In this document: positions 25,377 through 33,445 of the stretch, piece by piece
How positions within the stretch are numbered: the first letter of the stretch is position 1
Layout of the letters: each line of letters begins with the position of its first letter
DNA from: Pseudonocardia sp. N23
GTDB taxonomy: Bacteria > Actinomycetota > Actinomycetes > Mycobacteriales > Pseudonocardiaceae
Reading direction: 5' to 3'
Length of the DNA: 64,000 bases
Assembly: GCF_002583555.1 (NCBI RefSeq)
Contig: NZ_BEGX01000017.1
Coordinates: 1 to 64,000, forward strand
The notes under the pieces: generated by a model
What the model saw: the letters and a program-made list of their open reading frames with translations, nothing else
What the model was told of the DNA's origin: nothing
Database searches by the model: none
Made by a program: the position numbers and the translations under genes

Positions 25377-25913
25377 GTGACGGTCAGGGCAGGGTGGCAG
25401 GGCCGGTTCTACGAGGACTTCGAGATCGGCGACGTCTACCGGCATCCGCTGGGGCGCACCGTCGAGACCGCCGACAACACCTGGTTCACGCTGCTGACGA
25501 TGAACACGAACCAGGCCCATTTCAACGCGCAGGTCGGCGAGGGCTCGGAGTTCGGACAGCGGCTGGTGGTCTCCACGCTGACGCTCGCCATCGCCATCGG
25601 ACAGAGCGTCACCGACCTGACCCAGAACGCCTTCGCGAACCTCGGCCTCGACGCCGTGAAGTTCAGCCACCCGGTCTTCGCCGGTGACACCCTCTGGTCG
25701 GAGTCGCAGGTCGTCGCGGCGCGGGAGTCGGCGTCACGACCCGATGCCGGGATCGTCGAGGTCTACACCCGCACGCTCAACCAGGACGGCGCCGTCGTCT
25801 GCTCGTTCGAGCGGACGTTCTACGTGCACAAGAAGGGCGCGGCCCGTGGCGCGTCCCGGTTCCCGACCGCCGAGGAACCGATGCCCTTGATTCGGGCCGA
25901 ACCCCGGTCGTAG
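25377..25913 (+). CDS. MaoC-like hotdog dehydratase
   Basis: A 178-residue protein with the MaoC/hydratase layout: GRFYEDFEIGDVYRHPLGRT near the N-terminus, NTNQAHFNAQVGEGSEFGQR (catalytic Asp/His-type loop region), and KFSHPVFAGDTLWSESQV in the second half. Such enzymes hydrate or dehydrate acyl-CoA thioesters, for example mesaconyl-CoA-type substrates. The GTG at 25377 is chosen for the family-like N-terminus; a GTG at 25359 would add six residues. It leads a transcript that originally continued into the genes now damaged at 25951-26410 and the alcohol dehydrogenase. Confidence 0.85.
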   Translation: MTVRAGWQGRFYEDFEIGDVYRHPLGRTVETADNTWFTLLTMNTNQAHFNAQVGEGSEFGQRLVVSTLTLAIAIGQSVTDLTQNAFANLGLDAVKFSHPVFAGDTLWSESQVVAARESASRPDAGIVEVYTRTLNQDGAVVCSFERTFYVHKKGAARGASRFPTAEEPMPLIRAEPRS

Positions 25914-25950
25914 GCCGGCCCCGACTTCGACGCCGAGAGGGAGATCGACG

Positions 25951-26410
25951 ATGACCGCCACCGGTGAGCTGGTCGAGGAGCTGCTCTACATCGACGGGGA
26001 GCGAGTCCCGGCGAAGGAGTGCGGCACCGTCGAGAGCATCAACCCCTACCTCGGCAAACCGTGCTGGAACGACGTGTGGAACGAGCGCATCTCGGTCGAC
26101 TTCGCGCGCAGGGCCTACGGCGTCGTGATCGACCCGCAGACCCTGGAGGTCGACGAGACCGCGACCGAGGGCCTGTCTGACCTGCCCGAACTGCGGCAGC
26201 GACGACATCAGGCGCTACCCGATCGCCAACCACCTCGGGCCGCGCATCGCGACGACGTGCCAGAAGTGCCCGACCTCGCTGAAGGTCGAGCGGCCGACCG
26301 AGGCGGACAACTGGCCGCCGTTCCGGTCGGTCACCCACGACTGGCCCGCCTCACCCGGCGAGCGGGCCGCCCGCGACGCACTCTTGCGTGAGCTGAGCGA
26401 CAACAGCTGA
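25951..26410 (+). pseudogene. Deletion-scar pseudogene: aldehyde dehydrogenase start joined to hydantoinase-B-like end
   Basis: The frame from the ATG at 25951 begins like an aldehyde dehydrogenase (ELLYIDGERVPAKE, then SINPYLGKP) for about 36 codons and switches abruptly to ISVDFARRAYGVVIDPQTL and VDETATEG, which is the usual C-terminal end of hydantoinase B/acetone-carboxylase-type subunits. After about 26170 the coherent reading moves to another frame, giving CLTCPNCGSDDIRRYPIA and a second CQKC, a zinc ribbon, to a stop at 26408. That frame has no usable start of its own. The simplest reading is a deletion of several kilobases that fused the two genes, plus a frameshift. Confidence 0.7.
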
Positions 26411-26460
26411 GGTGTCCCGGCCGACGACGACGTCGGCCACGACCGGAAAGGACGTGACGC

Positions 26461-27543
26461 ATGACCACGGGACGTCTGGCCTACATGCCGAAACCCGGGA
26501 GCGTCGAGCTCCGCGAGTACGACCTGCCCACGCCCGAACAGGGCGCCCTGCTCCTCGAGACCGTCGCGGCCGGCGTGTGCGGCTCGGACGTTCACATGTT
26601 CGCCGACAAGCACCCCCTCAAGTCGATCGTGCTGGGCCACGAGGTGATCGGGCGCGTCGTCGACCCGTCGACGCGGCCGACCGACTCCGCCGGGGCCGAG
26701 CTGCACCCCGGCGACCTCGTGTCCGTCGTCTACTTCGCGTTCTGCCAGCACTGCCGGCAGTGCCGGGCCGGCCGGACGCACCTGTGCGAGAACTCCTACA
26801 ACCACTGGATCGCCTCGCCCGACGACTTCCCGCACTTCACCGGGACCTTCGGCACGCACTACTACGTCGGACGGTTCCAGCACGTGTTCAAGGTGCCGGA
26901 GAACGTCAGCCCGCTCGCGGCCGTGAGCGCCAACTGCGCGCTCGCCCAGGTCTCGGCCGGCATCGACCGCGGGAAGGTCACGGCCGGGGACACTGTCGTC
27001 ATCCAGGGTGCGGGTGGCCTCGGGCTGTGGGGCGTCGCGGTGGCGAAGGAGCGCGGGGCACGCGTGATCGTCGTCGACGCGGTGCAGCGCCGCCTCGACG
27101 CGGCGAAGGCCTTCGGTGCCGACGAGACCGTGTCCTTCGAGGACGCGCCCGAGGCCGCCGACCGGATCGCGCGGGTCCGGGAGCTCACCGACGGCGGCGC
27201 CGACGTGGCGCTGGAACTCACCGGAGTCGGGTCGGCGGTGGTCGAGGGCATCGAGATGGTCCGCCCCGGCGCCACCTACATCGAGATCGGCAACGTCATG
27301 CCCGGTGTCGAGATCACCCTCGACATCGGCTCGATGACGCGGCGCGCGGTGACGATCCACCCGGTCATCCGGTACCACCAGCGGTTCCTCAAGGGCGGTC
27401 TGGACTTCATCTCGCGCAACGTCGGCAAGCTGCCGTTCGACCAGCTCATCGACGCGACCTACCCGCTCGACGACGTCGCGCAGGCATTGGAGGACTCCAA
27501 GGCGCGCAAGGTCAACCGCGCCGCTCTGACCATGACGTCCTGA
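26461..27543 (+). CDS. Zinc-dependent alcohol dehydrogenase (MDR family)
   Basis: A 360-residue medium-chain dehydrogenase. Catalytic zinc ligands are Cys in GVCGSDVHMF, His in LGHEVIG, and a later residue; the structural zinc lobe has CQHCRQCRAGRTHLC (four Cys). The NAD-binding fold shows QGAGGLGLWGVAVA. It oxidises an alcohol or related substrate to a carbonyl. It follows the deletion scar by about 50 bp and was probably part of the same catabolic operon as the MaoC-like gene and the lost aldehyde dehydrogenase. Confidence 0.9.
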   Translation: MTTGRLAYMPKPGSVELREYDLPTPEQGALLLETVAAGVCGSDVHMFADKHPLKSIVLGHEVIGRVVDPSTRPTDSAGAELHPGDLVSVVYFAFCQHCRQCRAGRTHLCENSYNHWIASPDDFPHFTGTFGTHYYVGRFQHVFKVPENVSPLAAVSANCALAQVSAGIDRGKVTAGDTVVIQGAGGLGLWGVAVAKERGARVIVVDAVQRRLDAAKAFGADETVSFEDAPEAADRIARVRELTDGGADVALELTGVGSAVVEGIEMVRPGATYIEIGNVMPGVEITLDIGSMTRRAVTIHPVIRYHQRFLKGGLDFISRNVGKLPFDQLIDATYPLDDVAQALEDSKARKVNRAALTMTS

Positions 27544-27557
27544 CGTGGCGGGCGGGG

Positions 27558-27773
27558 TCAGGTCCGGCGGCGGCCTGCCCCGCCTCGCGGGCGGTAGGTG
27601 GCGCCGGCGTCCTCGAGCAGCCGGCGGACCCGGCCGATGCTGTAGCCGGTCTCGGCGCACAGCTCACGGACGCTCTTGCCGGTCTCGTACCGCTTTCGCA
27701 GCTCGGCGCCGAGCGTCGAACGCTGCGCGTCCGACAGGCGCTGGCCGCGCTTCAGGTCCGGAGTCTTGGCCAT
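27558..27773 (-). CDS. Small helix-turn-helix protein
   Basis: A 71-residue basic protein with one helix-turn-helix, LGAELRKRYETGKSVRELCA followed by ETGYSIGRVRRLLEDAG, and an Arg/Gly-rich C-terminus. It resembles the small DNA-binding proteins with a resolvase-like or MerR-like HTH that are common in actinomycetes. Its ATG at 27773 lies 48 bp downstream of the MT-A70 methyltransferase stop on the same strand, so the two may be co-transcribed. The target is unknown. Confidence 0.8.
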   Translation of the reverse strand: MAKTPDLKRGQRLSDAQRSTLGAELRKRYETGKSVRELCAETGYSIGRVRRLLEDAGATYRPRGGAGRRRT

Positions 27774-27821
27774 GTGCGGATCTTCCTCCCGTGACGAGCG
27801 GGGATCCAGTGTTCGGCGAGG

Positions 27822-28490
27822 TCAGCGGTATGCCGGGTAGACACGGCCGCGTGGCGTGACCCCCGCGTCCGACTCGTTGCCCCAGACGGTCCATCCCGGA
27901 CGCGGGTAACGGGCGAACAGCTCCAGGTACGGGCCGGGGGAGCAGTCCTCGATCAGCCCGTACGCCTCGTCGGGCTTGCGGGAGTGCTCCCGCTTGCGCG
28001 TCTCGATCATGTTGACCTGCCGCCGGCCGGGGTCGAGAGTGCGCAGCGAGCCGCGCACCCCGAAGAGGATCAGCTCGGTGACGTTGCGGAAGTAGAACCC
28101 GACGCCCCGCCCGTCGGGGCCGCCGTCCTTGCGCCGCTTGGCCCACACGATGTTCGACACGTAGCGGTAGCCCCACGCCTCCATCACGGCGAGGCCGTCG
28201 GGCAGCAGCGCGTTGGGCACCCACAGGTAAAGGTGCGAGTTGTCGGCGACGACGTCGACGACGGGGAGCGTCTCGATGTCGGCGGTGCTCATCGTGTCGT
28301 AGCGGTCGAGGCGGCGGTGCTCGGGCGCGACCTTCCCGGTGCGGTTGGCGAACCGCCACGGCGGGTCGGCGTAGACGGTGGCCCAGCCGCCGCCGACCGA
28401 CGGGAGTGCGGCGATCGCGGCGGGGCCTGTGTCGACGCGCAGCGGCGCGGCCCGACGCCGGCCGGCGGTGGGATCGTCGACGGTCGTCAC
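27822..28490 (-). CDS. Orphan MT-A70 family adenine methyltransferase
   Basis: A 222-residue protein with the MT-A70 catalytic motif DPPW (YADPPWRFANRTGK near residue 39) and the second-half segment NMIETRKREHSRKPDEAYGL, the SAM-binding part. MT-A70 enzymes make N6-methyladenine in DNA or RNA. No restriction endonuclease, specificity subunit or phage gene is next to it, so it is an orphan methyltransferase, perhaps with a regulatory role or left from a mobile element. The GTG at 28490 is the only good start. A small HTH gene follows. Confidence 0.88.
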   Translation of the reverse strand: MTTVDDPTAGRRRAAPLRVDTGPAAIAALPSVGGGWATVYADPPWRFANRTGKVAPEHRRLDRYDTMSTADIETLPVVDVVADNSHLYLWVPNALLPDGLAVMEAWGYRYVSNIVWAKRRKDGGPDGRGVGFYFRNVTELILFGVRGSLRTLDPGRRQVNMIETRKREHSRKPDEAYGLIEDCSPGPYLELFARYPRPGWTVWGNESDAGVTPRGRVYPAYR

Positions 28491-28977
28491 CGCTCGATTG
28501 TCACCGAGATCCGGAGCGGGCGGGGGATGCGAGCGCGGCGAGCCGCTGTGCGAGTGAGCCGAGCTGCTCCCGGATCTCCGGCGGCGACGACGTACATCAG
28601 CTCGGAGCCCAGAAGTGCCGGGTCGCGCCGTCCGCCGCGTCGCCGTCCCGCGGGTCGCGGCGCAACACGTCGAGCATCGGCAGCTGCTGCGCGCCGTCGG
28701 GCGTCTCGGCCCGGTGGTCATGGTTGAACGTCGTGCCCGCCGACGACACGACCCGCAGGTTGCGCCGGCCCGCGGGCGTCGAGATGCGCCGGCGCGGCCG
28801 CGATCGGCTCCATCACGCCGACCGCCACCGCGACCCGCTGGTCGGAGTGGCGGACGACGCCGTCGATCCGGAGTGCCCGAACTCATCGCTCGGACGCCGA
28901 CACGCGAAACGGCGCGCCCCTCCACAGGCCGCCTCGTCGAGGCCGGTGGCAGGACGCGCCGTCGGTGGAACCGTGGG
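28491..28977. other. Intergenic region with possible gene remnants
   Basis: No intact gene is supported in these 487 bases. On the minus strand a 50-codon frame from a GTG at 28749 to a stop at 28597 reads coherently (AGTTFNHDHRAETPDGAQQL in its early part, ending FWAPS), and another frame nearer the methyltransferase reads PPEIREQLGSLAQRLAALAS. They look like fragments of one or two lost genes in different frames. I cannot name the family. Confidence 0.45.
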
Positions 28978-29571
28978 TCAGCTGACCCCGAGGCCCTGGA
29001 CCTGCGTCGGGTTGGACGCCAGCGCGGCGACCTGGGCCGGGTCCACCGTCGGCGGGGCCGGGACGACCGCATTGCTGTTCACGAAGTCAGCCGGGCTGAT
29101 CGCCGTCGGGTCCGGGAGGCCGGTGCCCTGCGTGTTCGCGACCGGGGCAAGGGCCTCGGTCGGGAGCGGCGGCAGCGCGGGCAGCGCGTCGGCGGGGCCG
29201 GGCAGCGACGACAGCGCGTCCGTGCCCGGAACCGGCGGGAGCTGCGGGACGCCCGGGAGGGCGCTGTTCACGGCGACGTCGTCGGAGGAAGCGTCGTCGG
29301 ACGAGTCGGCGTCGGCGTCATCGGCCGAGGTGTCGACGGTCGGCGCCTCGAACGAGAAGGCCGGCGGCAGTGCGTCGGCGCCGGGGAGTGCGTCGGTGCC
29401 GGGGAGAGCGGGAAGAGCGTCGGCGCCGGGGAGGGCGTCGGCACCGGGAAGCGCGGGGAGGGCCGGGAGCGCCGGGGCCGCGAAGGCCGGGGCAGCGAGG
29501 GCCGCACCGAGCGCCGCGATGCCCGCGGCGGTCACGGTGGTGCGCAGGGTGCGCCGAGCGAGGCTGCTCAT
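28978..29571 (-). CDS. Secreted Ala/Leu/Pro/Asp-rich repeat protein
   Basis: A 197-residue protein with a signal peptide (residues 1-32; LRTTVTAAGIAALGAALAAP then a cleavage site after AFA). The mature part is low in complexity: LPGADALP-type octapeptide repeats, an acidic Asp/Ser stretch near residues 78-97 (DADADSSDDASSDD) and more Pro/Leu/Ala repeats. No catalytic motif is seen. The ATG at 29571 follows AAGGA at about eleven bases. It is divergent from a membrane-anchored hydrolase across a region with repeated TTTCAC boxes. It may be a cell-surface or matrix protein. Confidence 0.8.
   Translation of the reverse strand: MSSLARRTLRTTVTAAGIAALGAALAAPAFAAPALPALPALPGADALPGADALPALPGTDALPGADALPPAFSFEAPTVDTSADDADADSSDDASSDDVAVNSALPGVPQLPPVPGTDALSSLPGPADALPALPPLPTEALAPVANTQGTGLPDPTAISPADFVNSNAVVPAPPTVDPAQVAALASNPTQVQGLGVS
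29388..29465 (-). repeat. LPGADALP-coding repeat array
   Basis: Four to five imperfect 24-base copies encode LPGADALP and its variant LPGTDALP in the secreted protein. The copies differ at third positions, so the array is not very recent. Confidence 0.7.
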
Positions 29572-29668
29572 CGCAGGTGGATCCTTCCGATCGGGGGGTC
29601 TCGGACGTTTGCGACGGTGATCTGCACACCCAACGAACCCCCGCGCATACGGTTGTCCCGGCAAGTTG

Positions 29669-29719
29669 GTTTTCACCCGTTCCGGTGGCAGTGAAAGCGC
29701 AGGTCGGAGCGTTTTCACC
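29669..29719. promoter_or_regulatory. Repeated TTTCAC boxes in a divergent promoter region
   Basis: GTTTTCACC occurs at 29669-29677 and again at 29711-29719, exactly 42 bp (four helical turns) apart, each followed by a TCCGG. An inverted copy, GTGAAA, lies between at 29691-29696. This looks like a multi-site operator for a dimeric regulator, shared by the secreted repeat protein and the alpha/beta hydrolase. Confidence 0.45.
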
Positions 29720-29796
29720 GATCCGGATGACTGTGTGCGACTTGACCTTCGGAGATCCACAAGACCGTTCGGGTCCGACTGCGCCATCATCTGGGT

Positions 29797-30942
29797 GTGC
29801 GGGGGAACGGATGGCTGCGGGCCGGGATCGCCGGCGTCGGCGCGGGACTGGGTGCCGGCGTACTCGGCGTCGGCTGGTTCTACTCGAGCGTCCTGCTCGA
29901 CACCCGGCAGCGGCTCGTGCTGCCCGAGCTGGTCCTCGACGTCGGCGACGGCACCGTGACGCTGCGCCGGTCACGGCTCGTCGAGCAGCCCGGTGTGTGG
30001 GGCCTGCGCTGGGCCGACGGCCTCGCCGTCATGGGGCCCGTGCTGCGCACCGAGCGCGACCGCGTCGTCCGGACCCTCGAGGAGGGGCCGGTCCCGCCGC
30101 CCGGCACGGCCGCCGTCGTCGACACCGGGCCCTACGACCCCGACCCCGGCGCCCGCGGACTCGCGTTCACCGAGGTCGCGATCCCGACGCCGCTCGGAGC
30201 CGCCCCGGCATGGTCGGTCCCGGCCGCCGATCCCGGCGCTCCCTGGATCGTCCACGTCCACGGCCGCGGCGGCGCCCGCCGCGAAGCACTCCGCATCCTG
30301 CCGGCGCTGCACCGCGCCGGGTGGTCCCAGCTCGTCATCTCCTACCGCAACGACGACGTCGCCCCGCCCAGCCCCGACGGCCACTACCACCTCGGCGACA
30401 CCGAGTGGGAGGACCTCGAGGCCGCGGTCCGCCACCTCGTCGCCGGTGGGGCGTCGCGGGTCGCGCTGTTCTGCTGGTCGATGGGCGCCGCGATCTCGGG
30501 CGCCTTCCTCGACCGGTCGTCGGAGGCGGGACGCATCGAGGCCGCCGTGTGGGACGCCCCCCTTGTCGACTGGCGCGCCACCCTGCGCCAGCAGGCCCGC
30601 AACCGGAAGCTCCCGCCCGCGCTCACCCCCGTGGCCGCCGGCTGGACCCGCCGCCGCATCGGGATCGACTTCGACCGGTTCGCGCTGCGCGAGAGCCCGC
30701 CCGCCGTCCGGCCGCCGACGTTCATCGTGCACAGCTCGCCCGACACCGCCGTGCCGATCGCGTCCAGCCGGATGCTCGTCGAAGCGGCCCCGGCCATCGG
30801 CTGGGACGTCGAGCTGCTGGAGGTGCCCGGCGTCGAGCACACGTCGTCGTGGAACGCCGACCCGGCGCGCTACGAGCGGGCCGTGGTCGAGTTCCTACGA
30901 CGGCGGCTGGGACCCGGGCAGGCCGGTCAGCTCGACGAGTGA
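29797..30942 (+). CDS. Membrane-anchored alpha/beta hydrolase
   Basis: A 381-residue protein. The first 35 residues contain a hydrophobic segment (AGIAGVGAGLGAGVLGVGWF) that anchors it or acts as a signal. The hydrolase domain has WIVHVHGRGGARREALR (oxyanion-hole region, HGRGG), the nucleophile elbow FCWSMGAAIS with a Cys in place of the first Gly, a late Asp in HSSPDTAVPI and the His in PGVEHTSSW. The substrate is unknown. GTG at 29797 is the start. Its 3' end overlaps the convergent gene by 16 bp. Confidence 0.85.
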   Translation: MRGNGWLRAGIAGVGAGLGAGVLGVGWFYSSVLLDTRQRLVLPELVLDVGDGTVTLRRSRLVEQPGVWGLRWADGLAVMGPVLRTERDRVVRTLEEGPVPPPGTAAVVDTGPYDPDPGARGLAFTEVAIPTPLGAAPAWSVPAADPGAPWIVHVHGRGGARREALRILPALHRAGWSQLVISYRNDDVAPPSPDGHYHLGDTEWEDLEAAVRHLVAGGASRVALFCWSMGAAISGAFLDRSSEAGRIEAAVWDAPLVDWRATLRQQARNRKLPPALTPVAAGWTRRRIGIDFDRFALRESPPAVRPPTFIVHSSPDTAVPIASSRMLVEAAPAIGWDVELLEVPGVEHTSSWNADPARYERAVVEFLRRRLGPGQAGQLDE

Positions 30943-31364
30943 CCGTTGCGGGCGGCCGCCGACGGTGTCGGCGTCGCCGGAGCGGCCTGCGTCGCACCCT
31001 CGCCGCCCGCCGTGGGGGTCCCCGGCACCGCACGGACCGGCTCGTCGACCTGCTGCGGGCGCCGCGACAGGACCGCCCACAGCCCCACCGCGACCGCCGC
31101 GGCGATGCCCCCGGCCACGAACCAGCGCCACTTCCGGGACGGCGGCTCCGGCTCGATCCGGGAGGCCAGCTCCTGCCGGACCTCGGTCAACGCCTCGGCC
31201 GCCACCTCCGCCAGCCGGCGCGCTCCCTCGGCGACGGCGCCGCCCCCCACCTCCACGCGGTCCCGCACGTCCGCGACCGCGTCCGACGCGAGCTCGCCGA
31301 GGGACCCGCCGATCGCGGCGAGGTGATCCGGGGCATTCCTGGTCGTCCTCATGCTCGCCATCAT
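30927..31364 (-). CDS. Single-pass membrane protein of unknown function
   Basis: A 145-residue protein: an N-terminal helical, Ala/Glu-rich region (residues about 15-70, DAVADVRDRVEVGGGAVAEG and similar), one membrane segment near residues 82-100 (RWFVAGGIAAAVAVGLWAVL) and a short Pro/Thr/Ala-rich tail. It resembles small actinobacterial membrane proteins with a cytoplasmic amphipathic helix. A start at 31352 is possible instead of 31364. It is convergent with the hydrolase and divergent from ppiA. Confidence 0.65.
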   Translation of the reverse strand: MMASMRTTRNAPDHLAAIGGSLGELASDAVADVRDRVEVGGGAVAEGARRLAEVAAEALTEVRQELASRIEPEPPSRKWRWFVAGGIAAAVAVGLWAVLSRRPQQVDEPVRAVPGTPTAGGEGATQAAPATPTPSAAARNGHSSS

Positions 31365-31420
31365 CCACCGACCTGCTTCCCGCGTGGGCGTCCGTTTCCG
31401 GTGCTGGCACGATGGGGTAT

Positions 31421-31951
31421 GTGACTGACCCAGGCAACTCGAAGCAGACCGCGACCCTGCGGACGTCCGAGGGCGACATCCGGATCACGCTGTTCCCGGA
31501 CCACGCTCCCAAGACCGTGGACAACTTCGTCGGTCTCGCGACGGGCACCAAGGACTACAGCCAGCCCAACGCCAGCGGTGGCGACAGCGGACCGTTCTAC
31601 GACGGCTCCGTCTTCCACCGCGTGATCAGCGGATTCATGATCCAGGGCGGTGACCCGACCGGCACCGGTCGCGGCGGCCCCGGCTACCAGTTCGGCGACG
31701 AGTTCCACCCGGAGCTGCAGTTCGACCGGCCGTACCTGCTGGCCATGGCCAACGCCGGTCCGGGCACCAACGGCTCGCAGTTCTTCCTCACCGTCGGCCC
31801 GACGCCGCACCTCAACCGGCGCCACACGATCTTCGGCGAGGTGGCCGACGCCGAGTCGCGCGCCATCGTCGACGCCATCGCGGGCACCTCGACCGACCGC
31901 TCGGACCGGCCGCTCACCCCGATCGTCATCCAGACCATCGAGGTCTCCTAG
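31421..31951 (+). CDS. ppiA: Cyclophilin-type peptidyl-prolyl cis-trans isomerase
   Basis: A 176-residue cytoplasmic cyclophilin. It has the conserved FHRVISGFMIQGGDPTGTGR active-site block, MANAGPGTNGSQFF (substrate channel) and HTIFGEV. The enzyme speeds cis-trans isomerisation of Xaa-Pro bonds. GTG at 31421 is preferred; an ATG at 31412 in the same frame adds three residues. This is the first gene of the conserved block seen as ppiA (Rv0009) to fhaA (Rv0020c) in mycobacteria, which supports the name. Confidence 0.93.
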   Translation: MTDPGNSKQTATLRTSEGDIRITLFPDHAPKTVDNFVGLATGTKDYSQPNASGGDSGPFYDGSVFHRVISGFMIQGGDPTGTGRGGPGYQFGDEFHPELQFDRPYLLAMANAGPGTNGSQFFLTVGPTPHLNRRHTIFGEVADAESRAIVDAIAGTSTDRSDRPLTPIVIQTIEVS

Positions 31952-31984
31952 CAACAGCTCACCCACCAGTCGGAGAGGCGCGAC

Positions 31985-32857
31985 GTGACCGACCCCGCCG
32001 GCCCACAGCCCCCCGACAGGTACGGGCCGCCGCCGAACGCACCCGCACCCCCGGTGTGCGTCCGGCACCCCGACCGTGCCACCGGTCTGCGGTGCGCCCG
32101 CTGCGACCGGCCGGCCTGTCCGGAGTGCCTGCGGGAGGCATCGGTCGGCTACCAGTGCGTCGACTGTGTCGCGGAGGGCCGCCCGGCCGCGCGGCGCACC
32201 GTCCGGCCGGCGGCGCGGGCCTCCCGCGTCCCGGTCGTCACGACGTCGCTGATCGCGGTCAACGTCGTTGTGTTCCTGCTGACGGTCGTGCAGTCCGGCA
32301 GCGTCAACCAGAACAGCTCGTCCCCGCTGTTCCGTGACTGGTCGCTCATCCCGGCGGCCGTCGCGGGCGGCGAGTGGTGGCGCGTCGTCACCGCGGGCTT
32401 CCTGCACTTCGGCCCGCTGCACCTGCTGTTCAACATGCTGGCGCTGTGGGTCATCGGCCGCGACATGGAAGTGTTCCTCGGGCGTGGCCGGCTGCTCGGG
32501 ATCTACGTCGTCGCGCTGCTCGGCGGCTCGGCCGCGGCCCTGCTGTTCTACGGCCCGACCGCACAGGTCGCCGGTGCGTCCGGTGCCGTGTTCGGGCTGA
32601 TGGGCGGCCTCGCGGTGGTGCTGCGCCGGATGCGCATCCCCGCCACGCAGGTCGTCGTCGTCATCGCGGTCAACATCGTCCTCAGCATCACGCTGCCGGG
32701 CGTCTCGCTGATCGGGCACGTGGGCGGGCTGGTGGTCGGCGCCGTCGCGACTGCCGCCGTCGTCTACGCGCCGGCCCGCAACCGCGTCGCCATCCAGGCC
32801 GGGGCCCTCGGCGCGCTCGCCGTGCTCTCGATCATCCTCATGTTCGTGGCGGTCTGA
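31985..32857 (+). CDS. Rhomboid-family intramembrane serine protease with N-terminal zinc finger
   Basis: A 290-residue protein. The N-terminus has a B-box-like zinc-finger pattern (CVRHPDRATGLRCARCDRPA then CPECL and CVDC) at residues about 25-62, followed by six or more membrane segments. Catalytic residues are Ser in GASGAVFGLMGG and His in IGHVGGLVVG, with HFGPLHLLFNMLALW before them. It probably cuts membrane proteins within the bilayer. GTG at 31985 has GGAGAGGCG upstream, and the gene follows ppiA by 33 bp, so the two are likely one transcript. Confidence 0.93.
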   Translation: MTDPAGPQPPDRYGPPPNAPAPPVCVRHPDRATGLRCARCDRPACPECLREASVGYQCVDCVAEGRPAARRTVRPAARASRVPVVTTSLIAVNVVVFLLTVVQSGSVNQNSSSPLFRDWSLIPAAVAGGEWWRVVTAGFLHFGPLHLLFNMLALWVIGRDMEVFLGRGRLLGIYVVALLGGSAAALLFYGPTAQVAGASGAVFGLMGGLAVVLRRMRIPATQVVVVIAVNIVLSITLPGVSLIGHVGGLVVGAVATAAVVYAPARNRVAIQAGALGALAVLSIILMFVAV

Positions 32858-32892
32858 CCGACCCGGTTCGCGCCGGTCCGGGCCGGGCGTGG

Positions 32893-33363
32893 TCAGTGGC
32901 GGGCGGCCATGACCGTCGCGGCCACGTCGACGGGGTCGGCGCCCAGGTCGAACCGGCCGAACACGAGAAGCCGCTCCCCGTCGAGCGCGGTCTCGTCGCG
33001 CACGTCGACGCCCAGCAGGAACGTCTCGCGGCCGAGCCTGCGCGCCTGCACCACCCGCACGTCGGTGACCGCCGACCACGGATAGCGGCGGCGGTGCCAC
33101 AACCCGCGCACGGCCACGCCCTCCGGTCCGACGGCCAGCCGCGGCCGCGCCCGACTGCTCCATACCGATGTCACGAGGAGACCGAGAGTGGCGACGGCGG
33201 CCAGAAGGGAACCGGTGGGGTCCGCGTGGGTGACGATCAACACGGCCAACCAGCCTGCTGCCGCGACCGTGCACAGCCATGAGACCGCCACCAGGCCCGC
33301 GGAGGTGCTCCACGAACGGGCGGGCAGATCGAGGTCGTCACCTGCGGACTCGGCGTCACTCAT
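32893..33363 (-). CDS. PH-domain membrane protein (Rv0010c-like)
   Basis: A 156-residue protein with two membrane segments near residues 22-65 followed by a bacterial PH-like domain (RLAVGPEGVAVRGLWHRRRYP, then VRVVQARRLGRETFLLGVDV). Its position between the rhomboid gene and crgA is that of Rv0010c in mycobacteria. The ATG at 33363 is chosen over a GTG two codons earlier. No ribosome binding site is clear. Upstream lies a cluster of DnaA-box-like sequences. The role is unknown, but the position links it to the cell-division and envelope block. Confidence 0.85.
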   Translation of the reverse strand: MSDAESAGDDLDLPARSWSTSAGLVAVSWLCTVAAAGWLAVLIVTHADPTGSLLAAVATLGLLVTSVWSSRARPRLAVGPEGVAVRGLWHRRRYPWSAVTDVRVVQARRLGRETFLLGVDVRDETALDGERLLVFGRFDLGADPVDVAATVMAARH

Positions 33364-33389
33364 GATCACGAAGAGTAGTTCTTGTGAGG

Positions 33390-33421
33390 TTGTCCACAGC
33401 GTTCATCCACAGTGTGGACTG
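33390..33421. promoter_or_regulatory. Cluster of three DnaA-box-like sequences
   Basis: TTGTCCACA (33390-33398, a perfect match to the actinobacterial preferred box), TCATCCACA (33403-33411) and the inverted TGTGGACTG (33413-33421) lie within 32 bp. The last two form the 13-bp dyad TCCACA-G-TGTGGA. They sit between the crgA stop and the PH-domain gene start. No dnaA or dnaN is in the window, so this is not the chromosomal origin itself. Confidence 0.5.
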
Positions 33422-33445
33422 CCTACAACCGTGTATTTCCGCAGG

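Noticed and set aside
26171..26410. A separate zinc-ribbon gene
   Set aside because: The frame has no ATG, GTG or TTG near its beginning and no ribosome binding site, so it reads as the shifted end of the pseudogene.
33390..33421. The chromosomal replication origin
   Set aside because: Only three boxes are seen, and dnaA, dnaN and an AT-rich unwinding region are absent; it is listed as a regulatory cluster instead.
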